From assembly GCA_913056395.1 (NCBI GenBank), contig CAJXMG010000003.1:1-64000 (forward strand): a stretch of 64,000 bases of DNA, read 5' to 3'. The stretch comes from an uncultured bacterium (GTDB taxonomy: Bacteria > Planctomycetota > UBA8108 > UBA1146). Position numbers and translations under genes: made by a program. Shown here piece by piece: positions 10,401-18,686 of the stretch. The notes beneath the pieces are model-generated. The model saw nothing but the letters and a program-made list of their open reading frames with translations, was not told where the DNA came from and made no database searches. Within the stretch, counting starts at the first letter, position 1, and every line of letters starts with the position of its first letter.

Positions 10401-11119
10401 GCCCCCGGTTGATCATCCGCAAGGAATGCGTCGATCTCCGCAAGGGTCGGTGGCAGGCCGGTGAGATCGAGGGTTGCCCGACGGATCAGAGTTTCCCTGT
10501 CTGCGGAAGAACGCCACGGAAGGTTGCGATCGGCGAGGGCCTTGCGCAGGAAAGCATCGATGGCGGTGGGAGCATCCGATTCTTCCATGGCAGGCACCGC
10601 ATGCTCGGTGGCGGGTTGGAAGGACCAGTGCGCTTCGTACTGGGCTCCCGCATCGATCCAGCGTCGCAAGGTTTGTTTCTGTTCATCACTCAGAGGTTTG
10701 TGGATCTCCGGGGGAGGCATCTGGTCCCCGGGATCATCACTGGTGATGCGGTGCCAGACTTCACTCTCCTGGGAATCACCGGGAACGATGGCTGCAAAAC
10801 CGGACTCGGGCCGGGTGGCGTAGTCGAAATGATCGAGGCGCAGGCCAGCCTTGCGTGCCGCCGAATCGGGACCGTGACAGGCATAGCAATGATTCGACAG
10901 GATCGGGCGTATGTCGCGGTTGAAAGTGGGAACCGAAGCATCGCTGTTCCTGAGTTTTTCCGTCGCAGGAAGCGTTGCGGAAAAAGCCACTGAAAGTCCC
11001 GCCAAAAGCATCACCAGAAGCCCGCCACCGAGAGAAGCGAATCTCTTCAGTTGACCGGTTTCTTTGACGGACTGGTTGGAGCGGGATCTGTTCATGATGC
11101 CTTTCGCCAAACGATCCAT
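7403..11119 (-). CDS. Planctomycete cytochrome C / DUF1549-DUF1553 (PSD1) protein
   Basis: A 1238-residue exported protein. After a hydrophobic signal segment (about residues 29-48) comes a single c-type heme site, CYACH at 78-82, within the planctomycete cytochrome C domain. DUF1549 follows ([16 protein letters not shown], then [20 protein letters not shown]). A long insert of about 350 residues (roughly 440-800) looks like beta-sandwich, carbohydrate-binding-like material ([27 protein letters not shown]). DUF1553 closes the protein ([20 protein letters not shown] and [20 protein letters not shown]). It is paired with DUF1501 three bases downstream. A second ATG eight codons in is an equally good start. 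The role is inferred as a periplasmic electron-transfer or oxidative polysaccharide-processing enzyme. Confidence 0.93.
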   Translation of the reverse strand: MDRLAKGIMNRSRSNQSVKETGQLKRFASLGGGLLVMLLAGLSVAFSATLPATEKLRNSDASVPTFNRDIRPILSNHCYACHGPDSAARKAGLRLDHFDYATRPESGFAAIVPGDSQESEVWHRITSDDPGDQMPPPEIHKPLSDEQKQTLRRWIDAGAQYEAHWSFQPATEHAVPAMEESDAPTAIDAFLRKALADRNLPWRSSADRETLIRRATLDLTGLPPTLAEIDAFLADDQPGAWERVLDRLLASPRFGEHWGRTWLDAARYADTHGLHLDNYREMWPYRDRVIELFNANTPYDEFVIGQLAGDLLPESTLQDQVSSGFVRAHPTTSEGGAINEEYRMIYSVDRTNTFGTVFLGLTLGCAQCHDHKFDPVSQEEYFGLYSFFNNTAEAEMDGNAKAHPPVVSVPSETQQSRQQELETDLASLEEQKSQPNAEMDQAQAVYEASWLADSDRWTAVDPQSATTTGGATFERLDDGSLLAVGNNPDRDTYTFSMIVEGGRYRALRIEGLLDDSLPGKGPGRSGNSNIVLTEIEGEAVAVNDAGEVTGEPMKIAWNHAYADHQQPNWPVSAAIDGNISLDDGWAVEGFNRKERRLAIFASDDPWGTEGPVKVTFQLHFGSRYPGHALGRVRLAVAEDFMPASEDRIWGDDEVPASGMVVNDGPEVDWNWVEGPEHRIHSGKRSRLQQTDADRIIQHYFVHVREPRTMRQGDQLYAWVYLDADTPPQTVMLQVNLNGSWEHRGFWGEDRVTYGGTGVDTPGHRPLGELPPTGEWVRLLLDLEKVGLKAGDKINGIAFTQFGGKVYWDDFGLSGFGDALEWESLLTGPVPAADERSVTLRRDFYRSRHSPEYGVLLGEIESRRTELDQLKGQIPTTLVAAERMEMRSTRLLKRGQYDQPTGEPIPPSVPAFLPPLPEGETANRLGLARWLVDPQHPLFSRVTVNRIWQQLFGTGLVGTSEDFGLQGEWPSHPELLDHLARDFIARDWDLKQFIRSLMTTDTYRMQTGADALVRDEDPRNRLLGRGSRFRLDAEVIRDQALFLSGLLVEKMGGPGVKPYQPEGLWKAVGYVDSNTVNFVRDSGENLYRRSVYTFWKRTSPPPYLAIFDAPNRETCVVKRERTNTPMQALVLMNDVQYLEAARIWARNLLNDSATLDDTARITRLWRMATSRHPSAEEIGELQAYLQTMRSTWERDPQQAEELLSVGEMARDMELEAGEHAAWMMLCHLILNLDEVVTKG

Positions 11120-11244
11120 GATTATGACATGCTCCGGAGCGTGGGTGAAGATCGCCGCTCGCTGTCCCGGTATCGCAGAACGCTGTCAGGGCGTATCCTT
11201 TTGGAAATACTCTGAATAGGTTTGTTGCCAGGAGATTGACGGCC

Positions 11245-12027
11245 ATGGAAATACTCATCGCAATGCTGCTTTTTTCAATCGGGGGAACCTCTGTAGATGA
11301 CCTTCCCGGTTATCGCGATACCCCCGTGATTCCCGGACAGAAGTGGCGTGTCCATGATGCGAATCGCCCCAGACCAAAGGTCGTCGACCCGGGCAAGTAC
11401 ACTCCCCCGACCCGACCTGCGGAAGCAAAGGTGCTCCTGGGGGAGGATGGGAAACTGGGAGCGTGGACCCAGGGAGGCCGCGACATCGGTTGGAAATGGA
11501 TGGGCGCTGCTCTTCAGGTCCAGCCGGGAACCGGGGACATTTTCAGTCGTGAAGAATTTGGCGACCTGCAGCTGCACATGGAGTTTCGAACTCCCGAGAA
11601 GGTCGTCAGCAGCTCACAGGGGAGAGGTAATTCCGGGGTCTTCCTGATGGGGGTTTTCGAGGTGCAGATCCTCGACAGCTTTCAGAATCCGAGCTACGCC
11701 GATGGACAGTGTGGGGCTCTGTATGGGCAGTGTCCGCCAAGGGTGAACGCCTCCCGTGGACCCGGTGAGTGGCAAAGTTATGACATCTTTTTTACCCGTC
11801 CCCGATATGATGGAGACCAGATCGTGGAACCGGCACGGGTGACGGTTCTGCATAACGGTGTGCTGATCCACAATCAGCAGGCTTTCATGGGGCCTACGCG
11901 ACACCTTCGTACCACTGACTACAAGGGCTATCAGGCAAAACGGGGCCCCATCAAAATTCAGGATCATGGAAACCTGATGCAGTTCAGAAATATCTGGGTT
12001 GTCGATCTGGAACAGAATGGTGAATGA
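11245..12027 (+). CDS. DUF1080 family protein (3-keto-disaccharide hydrolase-like)
   Basis: A secreted protein of about 260 residues with the DUF1080 (3-keto-disaccharide hydrolase) jelly-roll fold related to concanavalin-like lectins and glucanases. Family marks are WKWMGAALQVQPGTGDIFS, FGDLQLHMEFRTP, GRGNSGVFLMGVFEVQILDS, then GEWQSYDIFF and VTVLHNGVLIHN. I choose the ATG at 11245 because AGGAG lies ten bases before it; a TTG at 11236 is too close to that site. The short hydrophobic N-terminus (MEILIAMLLFSIGGTSV) is a likely signal peptide. It is divergent from the cytochrome-domain gene and fits a sugar-scavenging role. Exact activity in this protein is unproven. Confidence 0.9.
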   Translation: MEILIAMLLFSIGGTSVDDLPGYRDTPVIPGQKWRVHDANRPRPKVVDPGKYTPPTRPAEAKVLLGEDGKLGAWTQGGRDIGWKWMGAALQVQPGTGDIFSREEFGDLQLHMEFRTPEKVVSSSQGRGNSGVFLMGVFEVQILDSFQNPSYADGQCGALYGQCPPRVNASRGPGEWQSYDIFFTRPRYDGDQIVEPARVTVLHNGVLIHNQQAFMGPTRHLRTTDYKGYQAKRGPIKIQDHGNLMQFRNIWVVDLEQNGE

Positions 12028-12033
12028 ATCTGT

Positions 12034-13839
12034 ATGAATGATCCCGCACAACTTCAACACTGGTGGCGTTGCATCGAAGAGTCGGTGATCCGGGGAGAAT
12101 CTTCTCCGCAGGGTCTGCCGGATTCGATGGATCCACTTCTCGTCGACCTCGCCCAGGCTGCGGTGTGTGAGGTTCGAATGGATCTGGATCCCATCGCAGA
12201 CTTGCTCACCGAGACCGCAGATCTCGAGCAACCATGGGCTTCAGCGCGAAACCTCATCGACCTGCGTAGCCGCCTGCGCCTCGCTCGCGGTGATGCGGAG
12301 ACCCTTGCTGCCTTGCACAGGGAAGCGGAAGAGTTGATCGAGTCAGATCCGCAAGAACCGACGCTTGCCAGGATTCATCACTTCTTGGGTACCTTGCATA
12401 TTCAGTCGAATCGCCCAGGGTTGGCACTCACGGCTCTGACCCGTTCACTCGAATTGATCGGTGATGCGGCCTGCCGTCCGTGGATCCTCGATGGCATCAG
12501 TCAGTCCTATCTCTACCTCGGTGCCCGAACCGAAGGACGAAGGTCTCTGCGTCGAACAATCATCGATAAGGATCGCGTCGACGATCATCTCGGAATCGCT
12601 ATTTCTTCCGGGTCACTCGCATTGGCGGAGATTCAGTCAGGGCAGCCACAGGAGGCTCTCGAAGTTGTGAAGGAAACCCTCGATCGCCGAGGTGACCATC
12701 TGGCAACACTGTCACGTTTGCGACTCCACACCTTCAGTCTGCAAGCCGCTCTCGAAATGGAGGAGGCTTCCCAGCTTGAAACTCATCTCGCAGATTTGGA
12801 AGAATGTCTCGCTGAGTGCGGCCATGAGTCAGTGCCACCCGTCGGCTTTGCAAGGATGGCTCGGGCCAGGGCCCTTTCACACGCAGGTAAACAGGATGAA
12901 GCGATGGAAGAATTGGATCGTGCGGCCGATTTGCTGCGCCATCCGGAATTGCAGATGCTCATCGATTACTGGCGTGTTGCCTTGACCCCCTCTGGTCAGC
13001 GGCCACAGGAACAGATGCAGCGAATGGATGCTCAGGTGTCCTCAATGGAAAAGGTCACCGAAGGTGAAATCCTTGCGCGCCTTTTGCTGGCGAAGACGGA
13101 TCTGGAATCGGGGAATCGTGATGCAGCGCTGAGACGTCTCGATGACGCCTATGAAAGAGTGGTCGAAACCAATCAGCCCTATTGGATAGAATTGGTCGAC
13201 GACGCCTATCGCGAGATTGACCCCGCCCGTCAGGCTGCAAAGAGTATCGAGCGATTCAGTGGCCGTCCTGCAGAAGAGATGGCGCTGACTACGACAGAAG
13301 AGGCAACAATCATATTCGCCGACCTCGCCGGCTTTACCCAGCGATCGACAGAACTCTCTGCGGAGGAAGTCATGGAAACGGTGCGCAGTGTCTTTGAGTT
13401 GGCGGTTCCGCTGCTGGCTCTCCATCAGGTGCGGCCATTACAGCATCTGGGAGATGGATTGCTGGCCACCTGCCAAGGTGAGAATCATGAATCCCGTGGA
13501 CTGCAGTTTGCCATCGACCTCGTTCAACGAACTTCACTGGCTTCCAGAGTGCGTCGTGAGATGGGAGAGTCGTGGGGACTCGACCTGAGAGCTGGGGTGA
13601 ACTCGGGTCCGGTTGTATTCGGCATGCTCGGTTCCAGTTTCAAACAGGAATGGCTCGCCATCGGCAAGACCACCAATTTGGCTGCGCGACTGCAATCGAA
13701 GGGTGAGATCGGTGAAGTGGTGACGCTACCTGAACTCGCCGAGCGTGTCGGCTTTGATTCTTCAGGTTCTATCCTCAAGCCCTACGACATGAAGGGCTTC
13801 AGCGAGCCGGTTCCGGTCCTGAGAATTCCTGTCGAATAG
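12034..13839 (+). CDS. TPR protein with C-terminal class III adenylate/guanylate cyclase domain
   Basis: A 601-residue soluble protein. Residues 1-400 are helical and TPR-like, with paired motifs such as LARIHHFLGTLHIQSNRPGLALTAL and ARALSHAGKQDEAMEELDRA. The C-terminal 175 residues form a class III nucleotide cyclase domain. Both metal-binding aspartates are present (IIFADLAGFT near 426-435 and HLGDGLLA near 470), and the transition-state Asn and Arg are kept in IGKTTNLAARLQ, so the domain should be catalytic. No membrane segment is seen. The gene starts six bases after the DUF1080 stop with a poor ribosome-binding site. A cyclic-nucleotide-binding-fold gene and a class II phosphodiesterase-like gene occur 10 kb away. 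Whether cAMP or cGMP is made cannot be settled from the sequence. Confidence 0.9.
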   Translation: MNDPAQLQHWWRCIEESVIRGESSPQGLPDSMDPLLVDLAQAAVCEVRMDLDPIADLLTETADLEQPWASARNLIDLRSRLRLARGDAETLAALHREAEELIESDPQEPTLARIHHFLGTLHIQSNRPGLALTALTRSLELIGDAACRPWILDGISQSYLYLGARTEGRRSLRRTIIDKDRVDDHLGIAISSGSLALAEIQSGQPQEALEVVKETLDRRGDHLATLSRLRLHTFSLQAALEMEEASQLETHLADLEECLAECGHESVPPVGFARMARARALSHAGKQDEAMEELDRAADLLRHPELQMLIDYWRVALTPSGQRPQEQMQRMDAQVSSMEKVTEGEILARLLLAKTDLESGNRDAALRRLDDAYERVVETNQPYWIELVDDAYREIDPARQAAKSIERFSGRPAEEMALTTTEEATIIFADLAGFTQRSTELSAEEVMETVRSVFELAVPLLALHQVRPLQHLGDGLLATCQGENHESRGLQFAIDLVQRTSLASRVRREMGESWGLDLRAGVNSGPVVFGMLGSSFKQEWLAIGKTTNLAARLQSKGEIGEVVTLPELAERVGFDSSGSILKPYDMKGFSEPVPVLRIPVE

Positions 13840-13848
13840 AAGCGTCTC

Positions 13849-14256
13849 TTACAGTTCAAAGTCTTCCTCGCGGAAATCGACATTTTCCACCGCTTCGTCA
13901 TCTCTGGCGAGAACGAGGATGGCACCGTGGGGAACGATCAGGTAACTCTCGCCGGCGAATTGGATCTCGATGGCGGCCTTGCGCAGGAACAGGACCTGAT
14001 CCCCGACTTTGGCTTCCAGCGGAATGAAGATGGGGCTGGGGGGTTCAGTGACCTTCCAAGGTTCGTCGCCCACCTCGGCGGGGGGAGTCATCGGAGTACC
14101 GGGCCCCACCTCGACGACCTTACCGCTCTGTACCTCATTCTTTTCGACGGCACTGGCAGGGAGAATCAGTCCTTCCCGCGTACGTTCTTCACCCTGTGTC
14201 GGGGAAACGAGGACACGATCGCCCACGACGATCAGCTTGCTGCCATCTCCAAACAT
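13849..14256 (-). CDS. GroES-like co-chaperonin, extended form
   Basis: A 135-residue protein with the GroES (Cpn10) pattern: VVGDRVLVSP at the start, a mobile-loop-like TREGLILPASA, then SGKVVEVGPG, KVGDQVLF and ESYLIVPHGAILVLA. It is longer than usual GroES (about 95-100 residues). It has an extra 20 or so residues after VEVGPG, rich in Pro and acidic residues, and an acidic tail ending DFREEDFEL. The ATG at 14256 is fixed by GGGAGGT five bases upstream; the open frame runs on further upstream but without support. No groEL is adjacent, so it may serve a chaperonin encoded elsewhere or have another role. It is divergent from the large HEPN-like/TPR gene. Confidence 0.85.
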   Translation of the reverse strand: MFGDGSKLIVVGDRVLVSPTQGEERTREGLILPASAVEKNEVQSGKVVEVGPGTPMTPPAEVGDEPWKVTEPPSPIFIPLEAKVGDQVLFLRKAAIEIQFAGESYLIVPHGAILVLARDDEAVENVDFREEDFEL

Positions 14257-14417
14257 GAGAACCTCCCGCAAAATCACAATCTTTATTGAGTTTGGATCTC
14301 CGAACCGGCGGGTCAAGAGGATATGATGAGGTTCCCTTCCGTGGAGATGAGGCTGTGGCCGGTGATGATTTCGGCTGATCGACGGAAGGTGCCCGTTTCC
14401 CAGTCTCCGGAGGTTTT

Positions 14418-17400
14418 GTGCAGTCAACAGGCGGGAGTACCCCCGACCTTTCTCTTCCCCAGCCGCTGGCACGCATTGTGCCAGTGATGGATCAGGCCCG
14501 AGGTGATGCCCGTTCGCTTCATGCGGCGGCCTTCGCCAGTCTCGAGGCTGTGGTTCGTTGGCAGGGTCTGCTGTTATTGACCGCCCGCTCGCGGTTGTCG
14601 CTGCCGGTGGACCGGGAAAAGCGAGTACAGAATTTCCTCAAGCGTCCCAGTTTTGGTTCGTGGGTCGAGGTGCTGTTGCGCCACGGTGCCCGCGATCACG
14701 ACCGCATTTCACAGGGAACCGGTCCCCTCGGAATCCTCGAAGACCTGAAACAGATTTTAGAAGCTCCGCGGGAAGAATACACGGCGATGGTCAAGGCGAT
14801 CAGCGGTCGCGGGGGCACCAAGCCGCAGCGCTGGATCGATGCCCTTGAACATCTTCCCCACTATCGCAACGACTTCATCGGTCACGCCGGCTTCCTTGCG
14901 GATGATCATTACGAAGAGAAGGCACCGCTCTTTGATGCGGTGGTGACGGCGATCCTCGAGGAGATGGCTCGGGTTGACCAAAACTTGCAGGCACGTTCAC
15001 TGGAGAATGCCGATCAATCCCTTTCCCTGCAGGGGAGTGGCGAGGCAGAAGAGGGTAATGGGGAGATTCCGGAAAAGGTGCAACCGGGAGAGTGTTACCT
15101 GACCCGTTCTTCCGGAGATCTGTTGATCGCCATGGGTGAGTTGACCCATCTACACCAGAATGACGTGTTTCTTTTCGATCGAACTCCGCGAGAGCGTCGC
15201 ACCGAGTTTATCGATTTTGCTTCCGGGGAACGCAGTCGTCGCGATGGTCTCGCACTGCTCGAATCAGGATTCACAGAGAACCTGTCGATGGACCGGATCG
15301 AGGGCAGCAGTGCGGAAGTGGTCACGGGTCGTCTGACCCTGAGATCGCAAGTTTTGCGTTATTCGGTGACGACAGGGGAACGTTTGTGGAGTCGGGTTGT
15401 TCTGCAAAACCAGTCGCCGATCCCCGCCCGTTTTCTGGTTGAGGGTGTCGAGTCTTCGGGTTGGACCTGGTGCGATGACACCTTCGTCGAGGATCAGGAA
15501 GTCGGGCCCAATGAAACCCGGGTTTGGTTTGTGGCAGCGACGGCGGATCATGCGGGTACCATCGCTCCACCGGTGATTCGCGTCACCTCCAGTTTCGATC
15601 CGCGGCCGCAGGTTCTCGAATCCGAGGGGCCTGTAAGGGTCGTCGATGGAGACCTTTTGCCATTGGTCGGCCGCGATGAACAGGCCCAAAAAATAGCCAA
15701 CCATCTCAGCAATCGGGAAACAACCGGAGCAGTAACACTGATCGGTGGAGCCCAGGGGCAGCGTACCGGTGCACTTCTCGATGAAATTGGACGCCTGTGC
15801 CGACAGCAGGGGATGCGCGATTTGCGGGGCACTTTCCGTGGTACCGCCGGCCAACCCTTGAAAGCCTTCAACGACCTGTTGCGGGATTTGGTCGGTATCC
15901 AGAGTGGTGATTCTGCAGCTGAACAGATTCGCGAGACCGCCTCGGTCCAGCTGGAGCAGTGGCTCGGTGAAGATGCCGCAGCCATCGCCTACTTTCTGGA
16001 CGAGTTGACCGGAGAATCTTCTCCGGAAAAGAGCTCGGAGCAGATGCGATCCTTCTGGTGGTTCAAGCTGGTTTCGGCGGTGGCCCGAGAGTTGCCGTTG
16101 CTGATCACCCTTGATGATTACGAAGAGGCGGATCCTGATTCACAAAAACTGTTGCGCGGTTTGCTTGAGCGCTGTCGCCAGGAGGAGATTCCGGCGTCGT
16201 ATGCCCTCACCACCGATCGGGAAGAAGACCAGAAGACGACGGTCCCTGAAGGTTGGCCGGGTGACCCCAAGCCACAGGTCATCGAGATCGGCCGCGTTGC
16301 TATCGGTGAGATCGAGCAGTTGCTGACCCTCGCCTATCCCGGATCTCCAGTGCTCGATGATTTGCCGTGGCTGTCGCAGGAATTGGAGGATCGGGCTGCA
16401 GGAAACATCGGCTTCGCCATCGATCTGGTACGCTCCCTCGGCCCTGCAGATAAAGGCATTTTTGAACCTGGCAAGGAACAGCAATGGAAACTGGTACAAC
16501 CGTTACCTCAGCGAGAAGCGTTTTCCGAGAGCCTGCCAGCACGACGGGGTGATCTGTACAGTGGGTTACTGGATAAGATGCCGCCGGAACAGGTCGCCAT
16601 CTTTGAGACCTCTGCCCTCATCGATGGAGAGATCCCCGTCGAAGCCCTCGAGCGCCTGCACGAGGATGCGGATGTCCTCGATGACGCCCTCGACCGTTTT
16701 GAAACCGATGGCTTCGGTGAGGCGGTCGATACCGATCTGACCATCTATCGCTTCCGCACCGAAACCGCCCGCGATGCAGTCCTCGAACATTTCAATAAGA
16801 GCGGCCGTCGCGCCGCCATGCGCCGCCGCCGCCAATTGGCGGGCGCCCTTGTCGATCTCTACGGTGAGGGGAGTGACCACGCTGGGTCCATCGGTAAGTT
16901 GTACCTCGCCGGTGGCCAGGCTCCCGAAGCTTTGCCGCATCTGCTGGGCGGCATGCTCAAGAGAAAATCTCAGGGGCGTTTTGTCGAGGCCGCGGAACTT
17001 CACGAATGTTTACAACAGGCGATCGAGGCGGGGGCAGAGATTCCGTCTGAGGAGTTGCCCAATTACCATCTGGAATGGGCGGATCTGCAGCTGACATTGG
17101 GAGATATGGACGGTTCCGAAAAAACTCTAGATTCAGGAGATTTCCAGCAACAGCCACGAGATTTAGTAAGAGCTGCAATGCTCCGAGCGAAAATTTTCGC
17201 AACTTCCAGATCGATTCATGACAGCCAAAGGTGCTTACAAGAAATCTCTGATGATATTGAATCGCTGAATGATAAAGAACTCGAGATTCGTTATCGAACC
17301 AACTTGGCAATCGTATTGCTTTTTAAAAATGATTTGCAAGCGGCATTGGAAGAGTCCGATCGGGAACTTGATTTAGTGAAAGAAAAAGGGAGCGATTTTG

Positions 17401-18422
17401 AACTGGCTCGCTGTCTTTCAAACCGGGGGTCAATCTATACGAGAATGGGTAGTAGTCCTGATTTCGGTGCTCAATATTTTGACAAAGCCAGTGAATGCAA
17501 ACTCGAAGCTGCCAATATTTTCAAACGGTTGGGGCGCGTTGATTTGTCACTTATCGCCGAAGATGGATATGCAGCTATTGAGTATACAAAAGGAGATTTG
17601 GATAGCGCAGGGGCAGCGTTTCAAAATTCGATTGATGGATTCAGGCTTCTCCAAAACCGCCACGAACTATCAAGGGGATACTATAATTTGGGGAGAGTGT
17701 ATTGGTTTAAGGGGTGTTTCGATCTTGCACAGGATCGCCTATTCAGGTCGGTAGAAGTTCGTGAGGAGATAGGAGACCAGATAGGCCTGGTTCAATCTTA
17801 CTTAGCTTTGTCAGAAATACATGCTTTTATGGGGGACTGGCAAAGTTCCTCGGAAACCACGGAAAAGGCATTATTGATTTCCGACCAGATCAAGCATAGT
17901 TCTTACCTTCTTCAGGGAAAAATCAGAGGGCAACTCAATCAATTATCCAGTGAACTTGATTTGGAAGTTGAAGATGTGAGTGTTCTCAAACCGGAATCCT
18001 CAGACGAGGTAGAAAATATGGCCCTCTGGTACACACTCGTCTGCAAGTATTCACAGACTACGAACAGTACGATTTCGGCTGAGCTTCAGGCTGAAATAAT
18101 GGAGTTTTCCGATTTATTGTATAGTCCGCCGACGACAGTTTTGCTTTGCCTGTTGACTGCTTCAGTCGCTCCCTTTGTCTCAGATTCTGATGTTGCAAAA
18201 AATCTATTACAGAAGGTCATCGACTATCCCCAGATTCCACCGGGTGCTCCTCTGGATATGGTTCTATCTGCTCGTGCTCTACTGGAGCCCCTCGACTCCC
18301 CAGAGCGAGAATCGTGGGAGTCAAAGGCGATGTTGGCGGTAGAGGAGCGGTCTAAATTGATCGAGCGCCCTTCTGATCGGCGCCGGTTCCTCAAGGTTCG
18401 TATGCGTCGCCTTGACGCATGA
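14418..18422 (+). CDS. HEPN-like / degenerate AAA-STAND ATPase / TPR protein
   Basis: A 1334-residue multidomain protein starting at GTG with GGAGG four bases upstream. Residues 1-190 are helical and contain RNDFIGH (150-156), which matches the HEPN superfamily R-N-x4-H motif. Residues 220-410 look like a beta-rich, DUF11-like domain. From LVGRDEQ (417) an AAA_16/STAND ATPase begins. Its P-loop reads GGAQGQRTG, with Arg in place of the catalytic Lys, but a Walker B-like LPLLITLDDYEEADP follows, so it may bind but not hydrolyse ATP. From about 780 to the end are TPR-like helices (YYNLGRVYWFKGCFDLAQDRL). Base composition turns AT-rich at about 17100, inside the gene. Function is unknown; a sensory or scaffold role, or an RNase switch, is inference. 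Confidence 0.8.
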   Translation: MQSTGGSTPDLSLPQPLARIVPVMDQARGDARSLHAAAFASLEAVVRWQGLLLLTARSRLSLPVDREKRVQNFLKRPSFGSWVEVLLRHGARDHDRISQGTGPLGILEDLKQILEAPREEYTAMVKAISGRGGTKPQRWIDALEHLPHYRNDFIGHAGFLADDHYEEKAPLFDAVVTAILEEMARVDQNLQARSLENADQSLSLQGSGEAEEGNGEIPEKVQPGECYLTRSSGDLLIAMGELTHLHQNDVFLFDRTPRERRTEFIDFASGERSRRDGLALLESGFTENLSMDRIEGSSAEVVTGRLTLRSQVLRYSVTTGERLWSRVVLQNQSPIPARFLVEGVESSGWTWCDDTFVEDQEVGPNETRVWFVAATADHAGTIAPPVIRVTSSFDPRPQVLESEGPVRVVDGDLLPLVGRDEQAQKIANHLSNRETTGAVTLIGGAQGQRTGALLDEIGRLCRQQGMRDLRGTFRGTAGQPLKAFNDLLRDLVGIQSGDSAAEQIRETASVQLEQWLGEDAAAIAYFLDELTGESSPEKSSEQMRSFWWFKLVSAVARELPLLITLDDYEEADPDSQKLLRGLLERCRQEEIPASYALTTDREEDQKTTVPEGWPGDPKPQVIEIGRVAIGEIEQLLTLAYPGSPVLDDLPWLSQELEDRAAGNIGFAIDLVRSLGPADKGIFEPGKEQQWKLVQPLPQREAFSESLPARRGDLYSGLLDKMPPEQVAIFETSALIDGEIPVEALERLHEDADVLDDALDRFETDGFGEAVDTDLTIYRFRTETARDAVLEHFNKSGRRAAMRRRRQLAGALVDLYGEGSDHAGSIGKLYLAGGQAPEALPHLLGGMLKRKSQGRFVEAAELHECLQQAIEAGAEIPSEELPNYHLEWADLQLTLGDMDGSEKTLDSGDFQQQPRDLVRAAMLRAKIFATSRSIHDSQRCLQEISDDIESLNDKELEIRYRTNLAIVLLFKNDLQAALEESDRELDLVKEKGSDFELARCLSNRGSIYTRMGSSPDFGAQYFDKASECKLEAANIFKRLGRVDLSLIAEDGYAAIEYTKGDLDSAGAAFQNSIDGFRLLQNRHELSRGYYNLGRVYWFKGCFDLAQDRLFRSVEVREEIGDQIGLVQSYLALSEIHAFMGDWQSSSETTEKALLISDQIKHSSYLLQGKIRGQLNQLSSELDLEVEDVSVLKPESSDEVENMALWYTLVCKYSQTTNSTISAELQAEIMEFSDLLYSPPTTVLLCLLTASVAPFVSDSDVAKNLLQKVIDYPQIPPGAPLDMVLSARALLEPLDSPERESWESKAMLAVEERSKLIERPSDRRRFLKVRMRRLDA

Positions 18423-18686
18423 TCCGAAGCTGGGCTCGCAAATAGGCGCAATTCCGCTGATTTCCAGGGTTTTTTAGGCCCCTAGGCCAGTCCTGTTGGT
18501 TACGAGAAGCGGATTTAGACTGTAGCATTGATAAGGTGTGAAAATGTGTAACCTTCTTAATAGTTGAATTTCGCCTCTATTACGGATTTCAACGACTTCA
18601 ATGAAGTGTTGGTGCCATGTTCCACCCGTGAATAAATTTTCGAAGTTTCCCGAAATTCGAGGGCCAGAGCCCCAGAGAGGGCAAAG
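18423..18686. other. Intergenic leader region, no gene seen
   Basis: This AT-rich gap separates the large TPR gene from the first dockerin protein. It holds a small palindrome (GGCCCCTAGGCC, about 18477-18488) after a run of T. No convincing terminator or coding frame is visible. The promoter of the downstream secreted protein should lie here, but I cannot place it with confidence. Confidence 0.4.

Noticed and set aside
14413-18422. The defence-system label for the HEPN-like/TPR gene and its neighbours
   Set aside because: There is no integrase, restriction, CRISPR or other defence gene nearby, and the P-loop is altered; the motif match alone does not prove a defence role, so it is given only as a hypothesis.
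18477-18488. GGCCCCTAGGCC palindrome as an operator or terminator
   Set aside because: It is short, has no T tail after it, and no matching site was noticed elsewhere.
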